64,000 bases of DNA from Cupriavidus basilensis (GTDB lineage Bacteria; Pseudomonadota; Gammaproteobacteria; Burkholderiales; Burkholderiaceae): positions 52,499 through 116,498 of the forward strand of contig NZ_JARJLM010000464.1 of NCBI RefSeq assembly GCF_029335485.1, in the 5' to 3' direction. Under the pieces are notes generated by a model. The model was not told the DNA's origin. It made no database searches and saw nothing but the letters and a program-made list of their open reading frames with translations. Positions 44,458 to 52,292 of this stretch are shown piece by piece (within the stretch, counting starts at the first letter, position 1; each line of letters opens with the position of its first letter). Both the position numbers and the translations under genes were made by a program.

Positions 44458-46635
44458 TCAGAACGGCTTGGACAACGCCACGTAGAAGCTGCGCCGCGGT
44501 GCGTACTGCGGCGCGCCCACGCCGATGCCGGTGCCGTCGCGCAGCTGGTAGTTGCGGTCGAACAGGTTGATCACCGTGAGGCGCACCTTGAATTTGCCGA
44601 TGACCGGCGTATCGAAGGTGCGGCCCACGCCAACATTGACCTGGAAGTAGGCCGGCAGGTGCTGGGTATTGGCGAAGCCATTGCGCAGGCCGCTGCCGAA
44701 CAGCGCATCGGCGCTGAGCAGCGTGCCGCGCCACAGGTAGGAGGTGCCCACCGAGGCGGCCACGGTCTGGTCGTGGTCGAGATGGACCCAGTTGCTGGCG
44801 ATATAGGCCAGCTCGTCCGCGCCGAAGTGGAACTGGCCGGTTTCGACGCCCTTGGCCAGGGCCCGCGAAACGCCCACGTTGGCATAGGCGGCGAAGCTGC
44901 CCTGCCGGTAGTTGGCCGTGCCTTCCAGGCCATAGATCCTGCCCTGGTCGTAGTTGAACGAGGAAAAGATCAGCGCATTGCCGAACTGGCCTTCGTCCTG
45001 CAGGTGGCGCACCTTGCGATAGTAGGCGTCGAGGCCCAGGGTCAGGTTGCGCGTGGCCTGGTGAGAGACGCCGAGATCGAAATAGTCCGAGCGCTCCGAG
45101 CGCACCGCGGTGTTGGCGTTCGAAGGCAGGGCGTTGGTGGTGCCGGCGAAGCTGGTCACCGATGTGGTGTCGATCTTCTCGGTGGCCGGCGGCGTGAAAT
45201 ACCGCGCATAGCCCGCGTGAAGGCGCGTGACGTTGCTCAGCTCGTAGGTCAGACCCAGGCGCGGGCTCAACTGCTGCTCGCTGACCACCGTATTGACGTG
45301 GTCATAGCGCGCGCCGTAGTTGACCGTCAGCTTGTCGGTGGCCTTCCACTCGTCTTGCAGGTAAAAGCCCAGCGTCGTGCCCGTATTGCTGGTGTTGTCC
45401 ACGATGGAGAACGGCACGCCGCTGGTCTGGTTGCCGTTGGCATCGGCGGGCAGCACGCTGGAGGTATTGTCGACGCCGTAGCGCTCGCGCTGCATAAACA
45501 GGCCGGAGCGCAGCGTATGGCTGGCGTTGAGTATATAGCTGCCATCGGCCTGCACGCCGTAGGCTTCGTTCCGGCGCGTGATCCTAGCCGCCACGCCGTT
45601 GTAGGCCAGGTCGCCGATGGGATCGGGCATGTAGTCGACGCGGCTGGTGCGGTGGAACAGCGACACCTGGTAGTCGAACGCGGCCGATACCTTGTTCTGG
45701 AACGAGAGGATCTGGAAGTCGGTCTTCTCGCGCTGGCTCGCGTTGAGCGCATCCGACGCGGGCGTGGCCACGCCGTCGATGGTGAACGAGGGCGTGAGCC
45801 CTGGCCGGTTCGGAATCTGGAAGCGGTTGTCGGCGCTGCCGAACATGAAGCTGAGCCGGCTATCCGCATTGATCAGGTACGACAGCATGCCGAAGGCCTT
45901 GCCCTGGTCGGTATGGTCGTGGATGGCATTGCGCCCGGATGCCGGGTTTTCGATGCCGAGGTTGTTCTCGGTGAAGGAGCCGCTCAGGAAATAGCTCCAC
46001 GGCCCTTTCGCCCCCTGCACATAGCCATTCGCCTCGTGGTCGGCATGGCTGCCGAACACCGTCCCGATCTCGCCGCCGAAGGCCTTCGGTTCGCCCTCCT
46101 CGTCCGTGGCCGCGCCCTTGGTGCGTATGTCGATGATGCCCGCCGTGCGGAAGCCGTACTGCGCCGGCAGCGCGCCGGTGATCAGCTTGATTTCGTCGGC
46201 GAAGCGCGTATCGAGCATCTGGCCGAAGCCGCTGATGGGCTCGGGAATGATGACGCCGTTGATGCGGTACTGCAGGTTGGCATGATCGCCGCGCACGTGC
46301 AGTTGGCCGAAGGAGTCCTGCACCACGCCCGGCGCCTGCAGCAGGACCTGGTTGAGCGGCGTGTTCTCCCCCTGGGGCAGCGCCTTGATGTCGTCGCTGT
46401 CGAAACGGTAGACCGAACTGCCGGTATCGGGCGACAGGGCATTGCGCACCGTGTCGAGACGCTTGGCGGTCACCACGACGGCGTTCAGCGCCTTGGTGTC
46501 GCCTGACGGCGCCGGTTGCGCGGATTGCGCCGGCGGGGAGGAAGAGGTGTCCGGCGCGGACGATTGCGCGTGGACGGAAACGGCGAGCGCCGACGCGGCG
46601 CCGGCCGCAATGGCTCGAAGCTTGAAACTGGACAT
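44458..46635 (-). CDS. TonB-dependent outer-membrane receptor
   Basis: A 725-residue receptor with signal peptide (RAIAAGAASALAVSVHAQ), TonB-box-like LNAVVVTAKR, plug domain (VLLQAPGVVQDSFGQLHVRG, IPEPISGFGQ) and a 22-strand barrel ending in a C-terminal Phe (YVALSKPF). It lacks obvious siderophore- or B12-specific marks. ATG at 46635 is chosen because the signal peptide follows it; the longer frame translates a 10-bp tandem repeat. It is convergent with the phospholipase/phosphatase pair and downstream of a DUF2946-like gene on the same strand. Confidence 0.92.
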   Translation of the reverse strand: MSSFKLRAIAAGAASALAVSVHAQSSAPDTSSSPPAQSAQPAPSGDTKALNAVVVTAKRLDTVRNALSPDTGSSVYRFDSDDIKALPQGENTPLNQVLLQAPGVVQDSFGQLHVRGDHANLQYRINGVIIPEPISGFGQMLDTRFADEIKLITGALPAQYGFRTAGIIDIRTKGAATDEEGEPKAFGGEIGTVFGSHADHEANGYVQGAKGPWSYFLSGSFTENNLGIENPASGRNAIHDHTDQGKAFGMLSYLINADSRLSFMFGSADNRFQIPNRPGLTPSFTIDGVATPASDALNASQREKTDFQILSFQNKVSAAFDYQVSLFHRTSRVDYMPDPIGDLAYNGVAARITRRNEAYGVQADGSYILNASHTLRSGLFMQRERYGVDNTSSVLPADANGNQTSGVPFSIVDNTSNTGTTLGFYLQDEWKATDKLTVNYGARYDHVNTVVSEQQLSPRLGLTYELSNVTRLHAGYARYFTPPATEKIDTTSVTSFAGTTNALPSNANTAVRSERSDYFDLGVSHQATRNLTLGLDAYYRKVRHLQDEGQFGNALIFSSFNYDQGRIYGLEGTANYRQGSFAAYANVGVSRALAKGVETGQFHFGADELAYIASNWVHLDHDQTVAASVGTSYLWRGTLLSADALFGSGLRNGFANTQHLPAYFQVNVGVGRTFDTPVIGKFKVRLTVINLFDRNYQLRDGTGIGVGAPQYAPRRSFYVALSKPF

Positions 46636-46670
46636 GGCAATGCCTCTGACTGTTCTTGTGGTGTCGCGCG

Positions 46671-46718
46671 GGACGTATCGGAACGTATCGGAACGTATCG
46701 GACGTATCGGAACGTATC
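46671..46718. repeat. Short tandem repeat, 5 x 9/10 bp, in the receptor leader
   Basis: Five head-to-tail units: GGACGTATC, GGAACGTATC twice, GGACGTATC and GGAACGTATC, followed by a decayed GGGACAC. It lies 36-83 bp upstream of the TonB-receptor start codon. Unit length alternates between 9 and 10 bp by one A, a mark of slippage. Confidence 0.92.
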
Positions 46719-46859
46719 GGGACACGGTGGCCCGCGCCAATGCACGCGCAAGGCGCCGTCAGGAGGAGACGAAGCGGTCCCGGCGGATCGCGCGGCAGCC
46801 GCCGGTGGAAGTCACCGGCAAGGCCGCGTCACGACGCCAGGCGCATCCGGACGGCGCCT

Positions 46860-47204
46860 TCAAGCGGGTAAGCCACTGGCCAGAGGGGGGCCACGGCTGC
46901 GGGGCGGCGGCGAGAAGACCGGACAGACATGCCGCTCGGCGAGCAGCGGGTAATGCCAGCGCCGTCCGCTGGCGAGCACCAGCCAGCAGCAGGCCAGCGC
47001 CGGTATCGCCACCGCGGCGGCGGCGAAGGCCAGGCATTGCAGGCAGGCATCGTGGCCCGGCCCGCACTGCTCCGTATCCGCTGGCGCCGCGCAAGGGTTC
47101 TCCGCCGGCTGCGCATGGAGGTGCGACAGCGAATGAATAGCTCCCGCCGCCTGACCGAAGAGCAGGAAAGCACTAAGCAGAAGGGCTAGGGAGCGGCGCC
47201 ACAT
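46860..47204 (-). CDS. DUF2946-like small exported/membrane protein
   Basis: A 114-residue protein with an N-terminal signal or helix (ALLLSAFLLFGQAAGAIHSL), a CGPGHDACLQCLAF motif with paired cysteines and His, and a second hydrophobic helix (AAAAVAIPALACCWLVLA). These are marks of the DUF2946 group, often found upstream of TonB receptors or copper genes. It shares the strand of the receptor at 44458-46635, 225 bp away. Function unknown; metal handling is a guess. Confidence 0.65.
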   Translation of the reverse strand: MWRRSLALLLSAFLLFGQAAGAIHSLSHLHAQPAENPCAAPADTEQCGPGHDACLQCLAFAAAAVAIPALACCWLVLASGRRWHYPLLAERHVCPVFSPPPRSRGPPLASGLPA

Positions 47205-47401
47205 GAGATGGCTGCGAGGACAAGGACCGGGGGCCGTCGACGGCCCGGTTATCTACAGTTGCAACAGTGTTGCGAGTGTGCCATCAGGGTGTGCCGGAAG
47301 TAAAGCCGAGACTGCACGTGCGGCGCATTTGCGCGCGCGCCAGCGCACAGAACGGGGCAGGCGCGGCGTGCCAGTGATGCGCACGGCACCCTGCCCCCGG
47401 C

Positions 47402-48097
47402 TCAGGCGCTGGCGATTGCCGCGGCGTCGCCGGTGGCCGACTGCGCCAGGGTCCTGAGCCGGGCCATCGAGTTCCGGATATGCAGGCGGGCAAGATGCTC
47501 CGCCTGGTCGGCATCCGCGCGCTCGATGGCCGCCACGATCTGCTCGTGCTCCCCGATGGCGGCAAGGGCGCGGTCCTTGGCGAACAGGATCCGCGGCGCG
47601 AACACCTGGGACGTCATGTGCACGATAGGCACCTGCCGCGCCAGGTACTCGTTGGCCGCCAGGCCGATGATGGCGGTATGGAACTCTACATTGGCCGCCG
47701 TATAGACCTCGGGCAGCCAGGGCTCGAGGCTGCCCCGCTGGGTGTCGATCACCGCGCGCAGCGGCGCGCCGGCCAGTTCGCTGGCGCGCGACGCGGCCAG
47801 GCGGGCGGCCAGGCCGTCGATCACCTCGCGCAGCTCGTAGGCGTCCATCAGTTGCCTGAAGTCCGCGCTGACCACGGTGACGCCGCGCGCGGTCTCCGCG
47901 CTCACCAGGCCTTCCCGCTCGAGAATGCGCAAGGCCTCCCGCAGCGGCGTGCGGCTGATCTTCAGGTCCTCGGATATCTCGACCTGCCGCAGCGGCTTGC
48001 CCGGCGGATAGACGCCGCGGTAGATGCGCTGGCGCAGCACCTGCGCGACTTCCTCGACCAGCCGCACCCGTCCCTGCCATTCGAATGTTTCTGTCAT
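47402..48097 (-). CDS. GntR-family regulator, FCD subfamily
   Basis: A 231-residue regulator. Winged helix: PLRQVEISEDLKISRTPLRE and ALRILEREGLVSAETARGVT. FCD domain: LREVIDGLAARLAA, VEFHTAIIGLAANEY, GEHEQIVAAIERAD, HIRNSM, with the His/Asp metal pattern. It is divergent from the amidase-Bug operon, whose leader carries a 14-bp palindrome. Confidence 0.92.
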   Translation of the reverse strand: MTETFEWQGRVRLVEEVAQVLRQRIYRGVYPPGKPLRQVEISEDLKISRTPLREALRILEREGLVSAETARGVTVVSADFRQLMDAYELREVIDGLAARLAASRASELAGAPLRAVIDTQRGSLEPWLPEVYTAANVEFHTAIIGLAANEYLARQVPIVHMTSQVFAPRILFAKDRALAAIGEHEQIVAAIERADADQAEHLARLHIRNSMARLRTLAQSATGDAAAIASA

Positions 48098-48151
48098 TTG
48101 CCTTTCGCCCCTCCCCTATGAGCGCAGGGTAATCCCGGTAGGTTGGCGCAG

Positions 48152-48210
48152 TTTACAAGGGCTGCCCTCGGGTCTACTATAGCCGCAAACACTGGATTCT
48201 GGATCCAGAA
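48152..48210 (+). promoter_or_regulatory. Amidase promoter with a downstream 14-bp palindrome
   Basis: TTTACA (48152-48157) and TACTAT (48175-48180) are 17 bp apart. The perfect palindrome TTCTGGATCCAGAA (48197-48210) lies just past the likely start of transcription, where a bound GntR protein would block elongation or initiation. Confidence 0.75.
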
Positions 48211-48293
48211 ACCAAATCTGCACCGGACGACGCCGAGTGACTTGCAAGGCGCCGCACCCAGCCCCCGATACGTTTTTCCGGAGACGCCCGCCC

Positions 48294-49718
48294 ATGAGCG
48301 ATGCGTTGTGCTTTCTGTCCGCCGCCGAGCTTCACGCCCGTATCGCGCGCAAGGAAATCTCGCCCGTGGAGATCACGCAAGCCGTGCTCGACCGGGCCGC
48401 GCGGCTGCAGCCGGCGCTGAACTGCTTCATCACGCTGTGCGCGGATGAAGCCATGGCCGCGGCGCGCGAGGCGGAACAGGCGGTGATGGCGGGCAAGCCG
48501 CTCGGCCTGCTGCACGGCATCCCGTTCACCGCCAAGGACCTGGTCAACACCAAGGGCGTGCGCACCACCTTCGGCGTGGCGCCGTACCGGGACAATGTGC
48601 CGGACCACGATGCGGTGTCCGTCGCGCGCCTGCGCGAGCACGGCGCCATCCTGATCGGCAAGACCACCACGCCGGAGTTCGGCTCCAAGTGCCTGACCGA
48701 TTCCCCCCTGTTTGGCCGCACGCGCAATGCGTGGAGCGGCGAGCGCACCAGCGGCGGGTCGAGCGGCGGCGCGGCGGTTGCCGTGGCCAGCGGCATCGCG
48801 CCGCTGGCGGTCGCCACCGACGGCGGCGGGTCCACGCGGATCCCGGCGGCATGCAATGGCGTGGTCGGCATCAAGCAGAGCAACGGCGTCATCCCCCATA
48901 GCCAGGCGCAGGACCTGTTCGGCAACCAGACCTATGTCACGCCCACCACGCGCACGGTCGCGGATACCGGCCTGATGATGCAGGTCATGGCCGGCGAGCA
49001 TGCCTGCGACCCGTGGTCGATCGGCCTGCCGAAGCAGGACTACGCCGGCGCGGCGCGCCCGCAAGGCGATCTGCGCGGCAAGCGCATCCTCTATTGCCTG
49101 GCCCCGCCGGGGCGCCCGGTCTCGGCCGAAGTGGCACGGGCCTTCCAGGCCAGCCTGTCGAAGCTGGCCGGGCTGGGCGCGGAGCTGGAAGAATTCTCCG
49201 GCGACGGCTTCGACGTGGAGCCCATCTGGCGCGCCATCAACCATACGGTGTGGCGCGCGCGCTTTGCCGCCGTCGCGGCGGAACACGGCGACCAGCTCAG
49301 CGCCACCTTCCTGAAGCAGGTGGCGTCCGCCGCCCAGGTCAGCGGCGTGGAATACCAGCAGGCGATGTTCGATCGCTCGAAGCTGTTCCTGCGCGTGCAG
49401 GCCCTGCTGCAGCGCGGCGACCTTCTTGCCATGCCGACGCTGACACGCACGGCGCTGCCGATCGGGCAGGACCTGTTCGGCACCATCGACATCGACGGCC
49501 AGTCCTTCGAAAACGTGCGCGCGCACTGGTTCCCGTGGACCATGCCGTTCAATATGACCGGCCATCCCGCCATCAGCCTGCCCTGCGGCTTTGACGGCGA
49601 CGGGCTGCCGATCGGCTTCCAGCTGGTGGGGCAGTTCCGCGGCGACGCCGAACTGCTCCGCGTGTCGGCGCTGTTCGAGGCCGCGCACGGGCTGCTTGAC
49701 CAGTGGCCGCAGCTTTGA
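48294..49718 (+). CDS. Amidase (amidase-signature family)
   Basis: A 474-residue Ser-cisSer-Lys hydrolase. Lys81 in GIPFTAKDL, the cis-Ser in RTSGGSSGGAAVA (156/157) and the nucleophile Ser180 in TDGGGSTRIPA are all present. Such enzymes release ammonia or amines from aliphatic, aryl or cyclic amides; this branch is close to GatA-like catabolic amidases. ATG at 48294 is used instead of a longer frame. It precedes a Bug receptor, which may capture the amide or acid in the periplasm. Confidence 0.92.
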   Translation: MSDALCFLSAAELHARIARKEISPVEITQAVLDRAARLQPALNCFITLCADEAMAAAREAEQAVMAGKPLGLLHGIPFTAKDLVNTKGVRTTFGVAPYRDNVPDHDAVSVARLREHGAILIGKTTTPEFGSKCLTDSPLFGRTRNAWSGERTSGGSSGGAAVAVASGIAPLAVATDGGGSTRIPAACNGVVGIKQSNGVIPHSQAQDLFGNQTYVTPTTRTVADTGLMMQVMAGEHACDPWSIGLPKQDYAGAARPQGDLRGKRILYCLAPPGRPVSAEVARAFQASLSKLAGLGAELEEFSGDGFDVEPIWRAINHTVWRARFAAVAAEHGDQLSATFLKQVASAAQVSGVEYQQAMFDRSKLFLRVQALLQRGDLLAMPTLTRTALPIGQDLFGTIDIDGQSFENVRAHWFPWTMPFNMTGHPAISLPCGFDGDGLPIGFQLVGQFRGDAELLRVSALFEAAHGLLDQWPQL

Positions 49719-49795
49719 TGGCGCAACCCTGTTTCGACACCGTGCTTCGCCGTGATCCGGCCTCCCCTCTTTCATCGACCGTAACCGCATCCGCC

Positions 49796-50797
49796 ATGAC
49801 CCACGCATCCCGCCGCAAACTCGTGCTCAACACCCTGGCGCTATCGGCCTGCGCCGTGGCGGTCCTCGCCCTGCCCCGGCCGGCAGCGGCGGCGGACCCG
49901 GATGCCCCGATGCATATCATCGTGGGCTACGCGCCCGGCGGCGCGGCGGACAGCCTCGCGCGGATCTACGCCGAGCAGTTGCGCCAGGACGGGCACGGCA
50001 CCGTCATCGTGGAAAACCGGCCAGGCGCGTCGGCGCGGCTGGCGCTGGACTACGTCAAGCGCGCCAAACCGGACGGCAAGACCGTCTTTATCGGGCCCTC
50101 GCCGCTGTTCACCATCTTTCCGCTGACCTACAAGAAGCTGGGCTATGACGCGGACAAGGACCTGGTGCCCGCCGCGGTGCTGACCGATGTGCCCACCGCG
50201 GTCGCGGCCGGCGTGCAGCAGCCGTACAAGAATATGAAGGAGTACGTCGAATGGGCCAGGCGCAATCCCAACAGCGCCAGCCTGGGCCTGGCGACCATCG
50301 GCAGCGCCGGGCATCTCGGCACGGTGGCGCTGGGCAAGGCCGTCGGCGTTCCCATCACGCCCGCGGCCTATCGGGGCGCGTCGCCGATGCTGGTGGACGT
50401 CATCAGCGGCACGGTATCGATCGGCTGGGATGCGGTGGCCAGCATGATGTCGCTGTACAAGGGCGGCAAGCTGCAGTTCCTCGGCGTCAGCGGCACGCGG
50501 CGCGCCAAGGCCCTGCCGGAAGTGCCGACCATGAAGGAGCAGGGCTTCAGCCAGTACGAGTTCGCGACGAGCTGGTACGGCGCCTTCCTGCCCGCCGGCA
50601 CGCCGCCGGATGTGGTCGCCAAGGTGGAGAAGATGTTCATCGCAGCCTCGGGCAATGCCTCGACCGCCGCCAAGCTGGAGGTCCTTGGGCTTGAAGTGGC
50701 CGCCAGGCCGGGACAGGAGGCACGGCACCGCATCCAGGTGGAGCGCGCCGCCTGGAAGCCCATCGTGGAGGCGACCGGCTTCGTCGCCGAGGACTGA
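49796..50797 (+). CDS. Bug/TctC-family periplasmic solute receptor 3
   Basis: A 333-residue receptor with signal peptide (RRKLVLNTLALSACAVAVLA). Marks: IIVGYAPGGAADSLAR, VIVENRPGASARLALDYVKR, KPDGKTVFIGPSP and ITPAAYRGASPMLVDVISG, the last a divergent form of the usual VPYKG loop. ATG at 49796. Operon partner of the amidase, 77 bp downstream of it. Confidence 0.92.
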   Translation: MTHASRRKLVLNTLALSACAVAVLALPRPAAAADPDAPMHIIVGYAPGGAADSLARIYAEQLRQDGHGTVIVENRPGASARLALDYVKRAKPDGKTVFIGPSPLFTIFPLTYKKLGYDADKDLVPAAVLTDVPTAVAAGVQQPYKNMKEYVEWARRNPNSASLGLATIGSAGHLGTVALGKAVGVPITPAAYRGASPMLVDVISGTVSIGWDAVASMMSLYKGGKLQFLGVSGTRRAKALPEVPTMKEQGFSQYEFATSWYGAFLPAGTPPDVVAKVEKMFIAASGNASTAAKLEVLGLEVAARPGQEARHRIQVERAAWKPIVEATGFVAED

Positions 50798-50812
50798 CCG
50801 GGACGCTGCGCG

Positions 50813-51385
50813 CTAGCGTGCCGGGCCACGCCTGAGCGTTTCGCGCGCGGCCATCAACGCAAACCCGAGCAGGTTGGGCCCCCGCCATTGCTCGGGGTTT
50901 TCCGCGCGGGGATCGTCGGCGGCCAGCCCGATGCCCCAGACGCGGTCCACCGGGCTGGCCTCCACCAGCACGCGCCGCCCGGTGCCGAGCAGGTAATCGG
51001 CAAGCGCCGGGTTCTGGCGGAATTTTTCGATATTGCCCTGTGTCACCAGGCCAAGGCACGCTGCATTCCAGCGCGCCTCGTCGAAGCCGCGCACCTCGCG
51101 GCCCACCTGCTTCGCGGCGGCGGGAGAAGGCGCCGCCAGGATCCGCGCCAGGGCCGGCTCATCGCCGAACAGCCGCGCCTTGCCAGCCATCATGAAATGC
51201 TCCGCGCTGGCGAACGCCTGCCCATCCACGCTGAACCGCGCAGGCCACCACTGCGACAGGCATTCCTTGCCCACCGCGGCGCCGGCCTTGCCCCTGTGCC
51301 CCCAGAAGAACAGGTAGGCGGGCCGCAGGCCTCGCCGGAAAGCGCTGATCAGGGAGGCGTGGTCATGGATATCGGGTTGGGTCAT
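50813..51385 (-). CDS. NADAR-family protein (YbiA-like N-glycosidase)
   Basis: A 190-residue protein of the NADAR fold: YLFFWGHRGK, LSQWWPARFSVDG, ASAEHFMMAGKARLF, WNAACLGLVTQGNIEKFRQNP and LLGTGRRVLVEASPVDRVWG, then a C-terminal NLLGFALMAARE. Relatives hydrolyse riboflavin-pathway intermediates or ADP-ribosyl groups. ATG at 51385 is chosen; the frame extends 10 codons upstream into a 10-bp tandem repeat. Stand-alone gene, convergent with the Bug gene. Confidence 0.9.
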   Translation of the reverse strand: MTQPDIHDHASLISAFRRGLRPAYLFFWGHRGKAGAAVGKECLSQWWPARFSVDGQAFASAEHFMMAGKARLFGDEPALARILAAPSPAAAKQVGREVRGFDEARWNAACLGLVTQGNIEKFRQNPALADYLLGTGRRVLVEASPVDRVWGIGLAADDPRAENPEQWRGPNLLGFALMAARETLRRGPAR

Positions 51386-51400
51386 GGCAAGCTGGTGCAG

Positions 51401-51440
51401 GTCAATGCAGGTCAATGCGGGTCAATGCGGGTCAATGCGC
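51401..51440. repeat. Short tandem repeat, 4 x 10 bp, in the NADAR leader
   Basis: Four units of GTCAATGCRG, the last ending in GC, 16-55 bp upstream of the chosen start. If translation began at the alternative ATG at 51415 the repeat would be partly coding. Confidence 0.9.
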
Positions 51441-51641
51441 TCCGGCATGGCCGGAACTGGCGTGAGCCGAATAGTATCGCCCCCGTCGCAGGCACGCGTC
51501 AAAGCGTACCGCTCAACCAGCCGCCGGCCAGCCCAAAGCGATAGTCCGCCATCCAGCTCGTCATCTCCCCTCCCTCCCCCATGGCAGCGTGCGGTTTCGA
51601 TGCTAGAGTCTCGCCAGCACTTCCCGGCCCCGGAGCGGAAA

Positions 51642-52073
51642 ATGGATAGGAGCAAGCCTGAAATCGTCGTGACCGACCGGATCGACGAAGAGATGGAGGC
51701 GGTGATTGCCAGCGGCCTCGATCGCTTCAATGAAATGCGCGCCGGATATGGAGACAGGCGGCCGCTGGCGGTGGTCGTCAAGGATCCGCTCAGCGGACGG
51801 ACGCTCGGTGGCGCGGCAGGCCGCTCGTCGCTGGGCCTGCTTTTCCTCGATCTGTTCTACCTGCCGGAATCGCTGCGCGGCTCCGGCCTTGGCACGCGGA
51901 TACTGAAGGCGTTCGAAGACGAAGGGCGACGGCGCGGCTGCCGTTCCGCCGTGCTCTACACCATCAGCTTTCAGGCGCCGGCGTTCTACGCGCGCAATGG
52001 CTGGCGCAGCTTTGGCGAGATCCCCTGCGACCCGCCGGGTACCAGCCGGGTCTTCATGACAAAGATGCTCTAG
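51642..52073 (+). CDS. GNAT-family N-acetyltransferase
   Basis: A 143-residue GNAT protein. The acetyl-CoA loop is LPESLRGSGLGTRILKAFE near residues 78-96, followed by SAVLYTISFQAPAFYARNGW and a C-terminal beta strand. Not closely related to the two GNATs beside benE. ATG at 51642 preceded by a purine-rich CGGAGCGGAAA. Substrate unknown. Confidence 0.85.
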   Translation: MDRSKPEIVVTDRIDEEMEAVIASGLDRFNEMRAGYGDRRPLAVVVKDPLSGRTLGGAAGRSSLGLLFLDLFYLPESLRGSGLGTRILKAFEDEGRRRGCRSAVLYTISFQAPAFYARNGWRSFGEIPCDPPGTSRVFMTKML

Positions 52074-52292
52074 CGCCCGCGCGGCCCCGCCGCCAGCCAT
52101 TAGCGACGGGACGGTGCGAACCTGGGGCAAGATGCGCATACTGGTGCGCGCCTGCCATTTCGACAAGAATGGGGCCTCACCGGCGGGCATGAGTTCGACC
52201 GTGTCGTAACCCGGGCAAACCCGCGCATCCACGGAATTGCGCCAGCCCCCCGACTCGTGCGAACATCGCCTGTTTTTTTGGGGGCATCGCCC

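Noticed and set aside
46671-51440. Decamer arrays as possible CRISPR or iterons
   Set aside because: Units are directly adjacent with no spacers, too short for CRISPR, and no cas or replication gene is near, so iterons are not supported.
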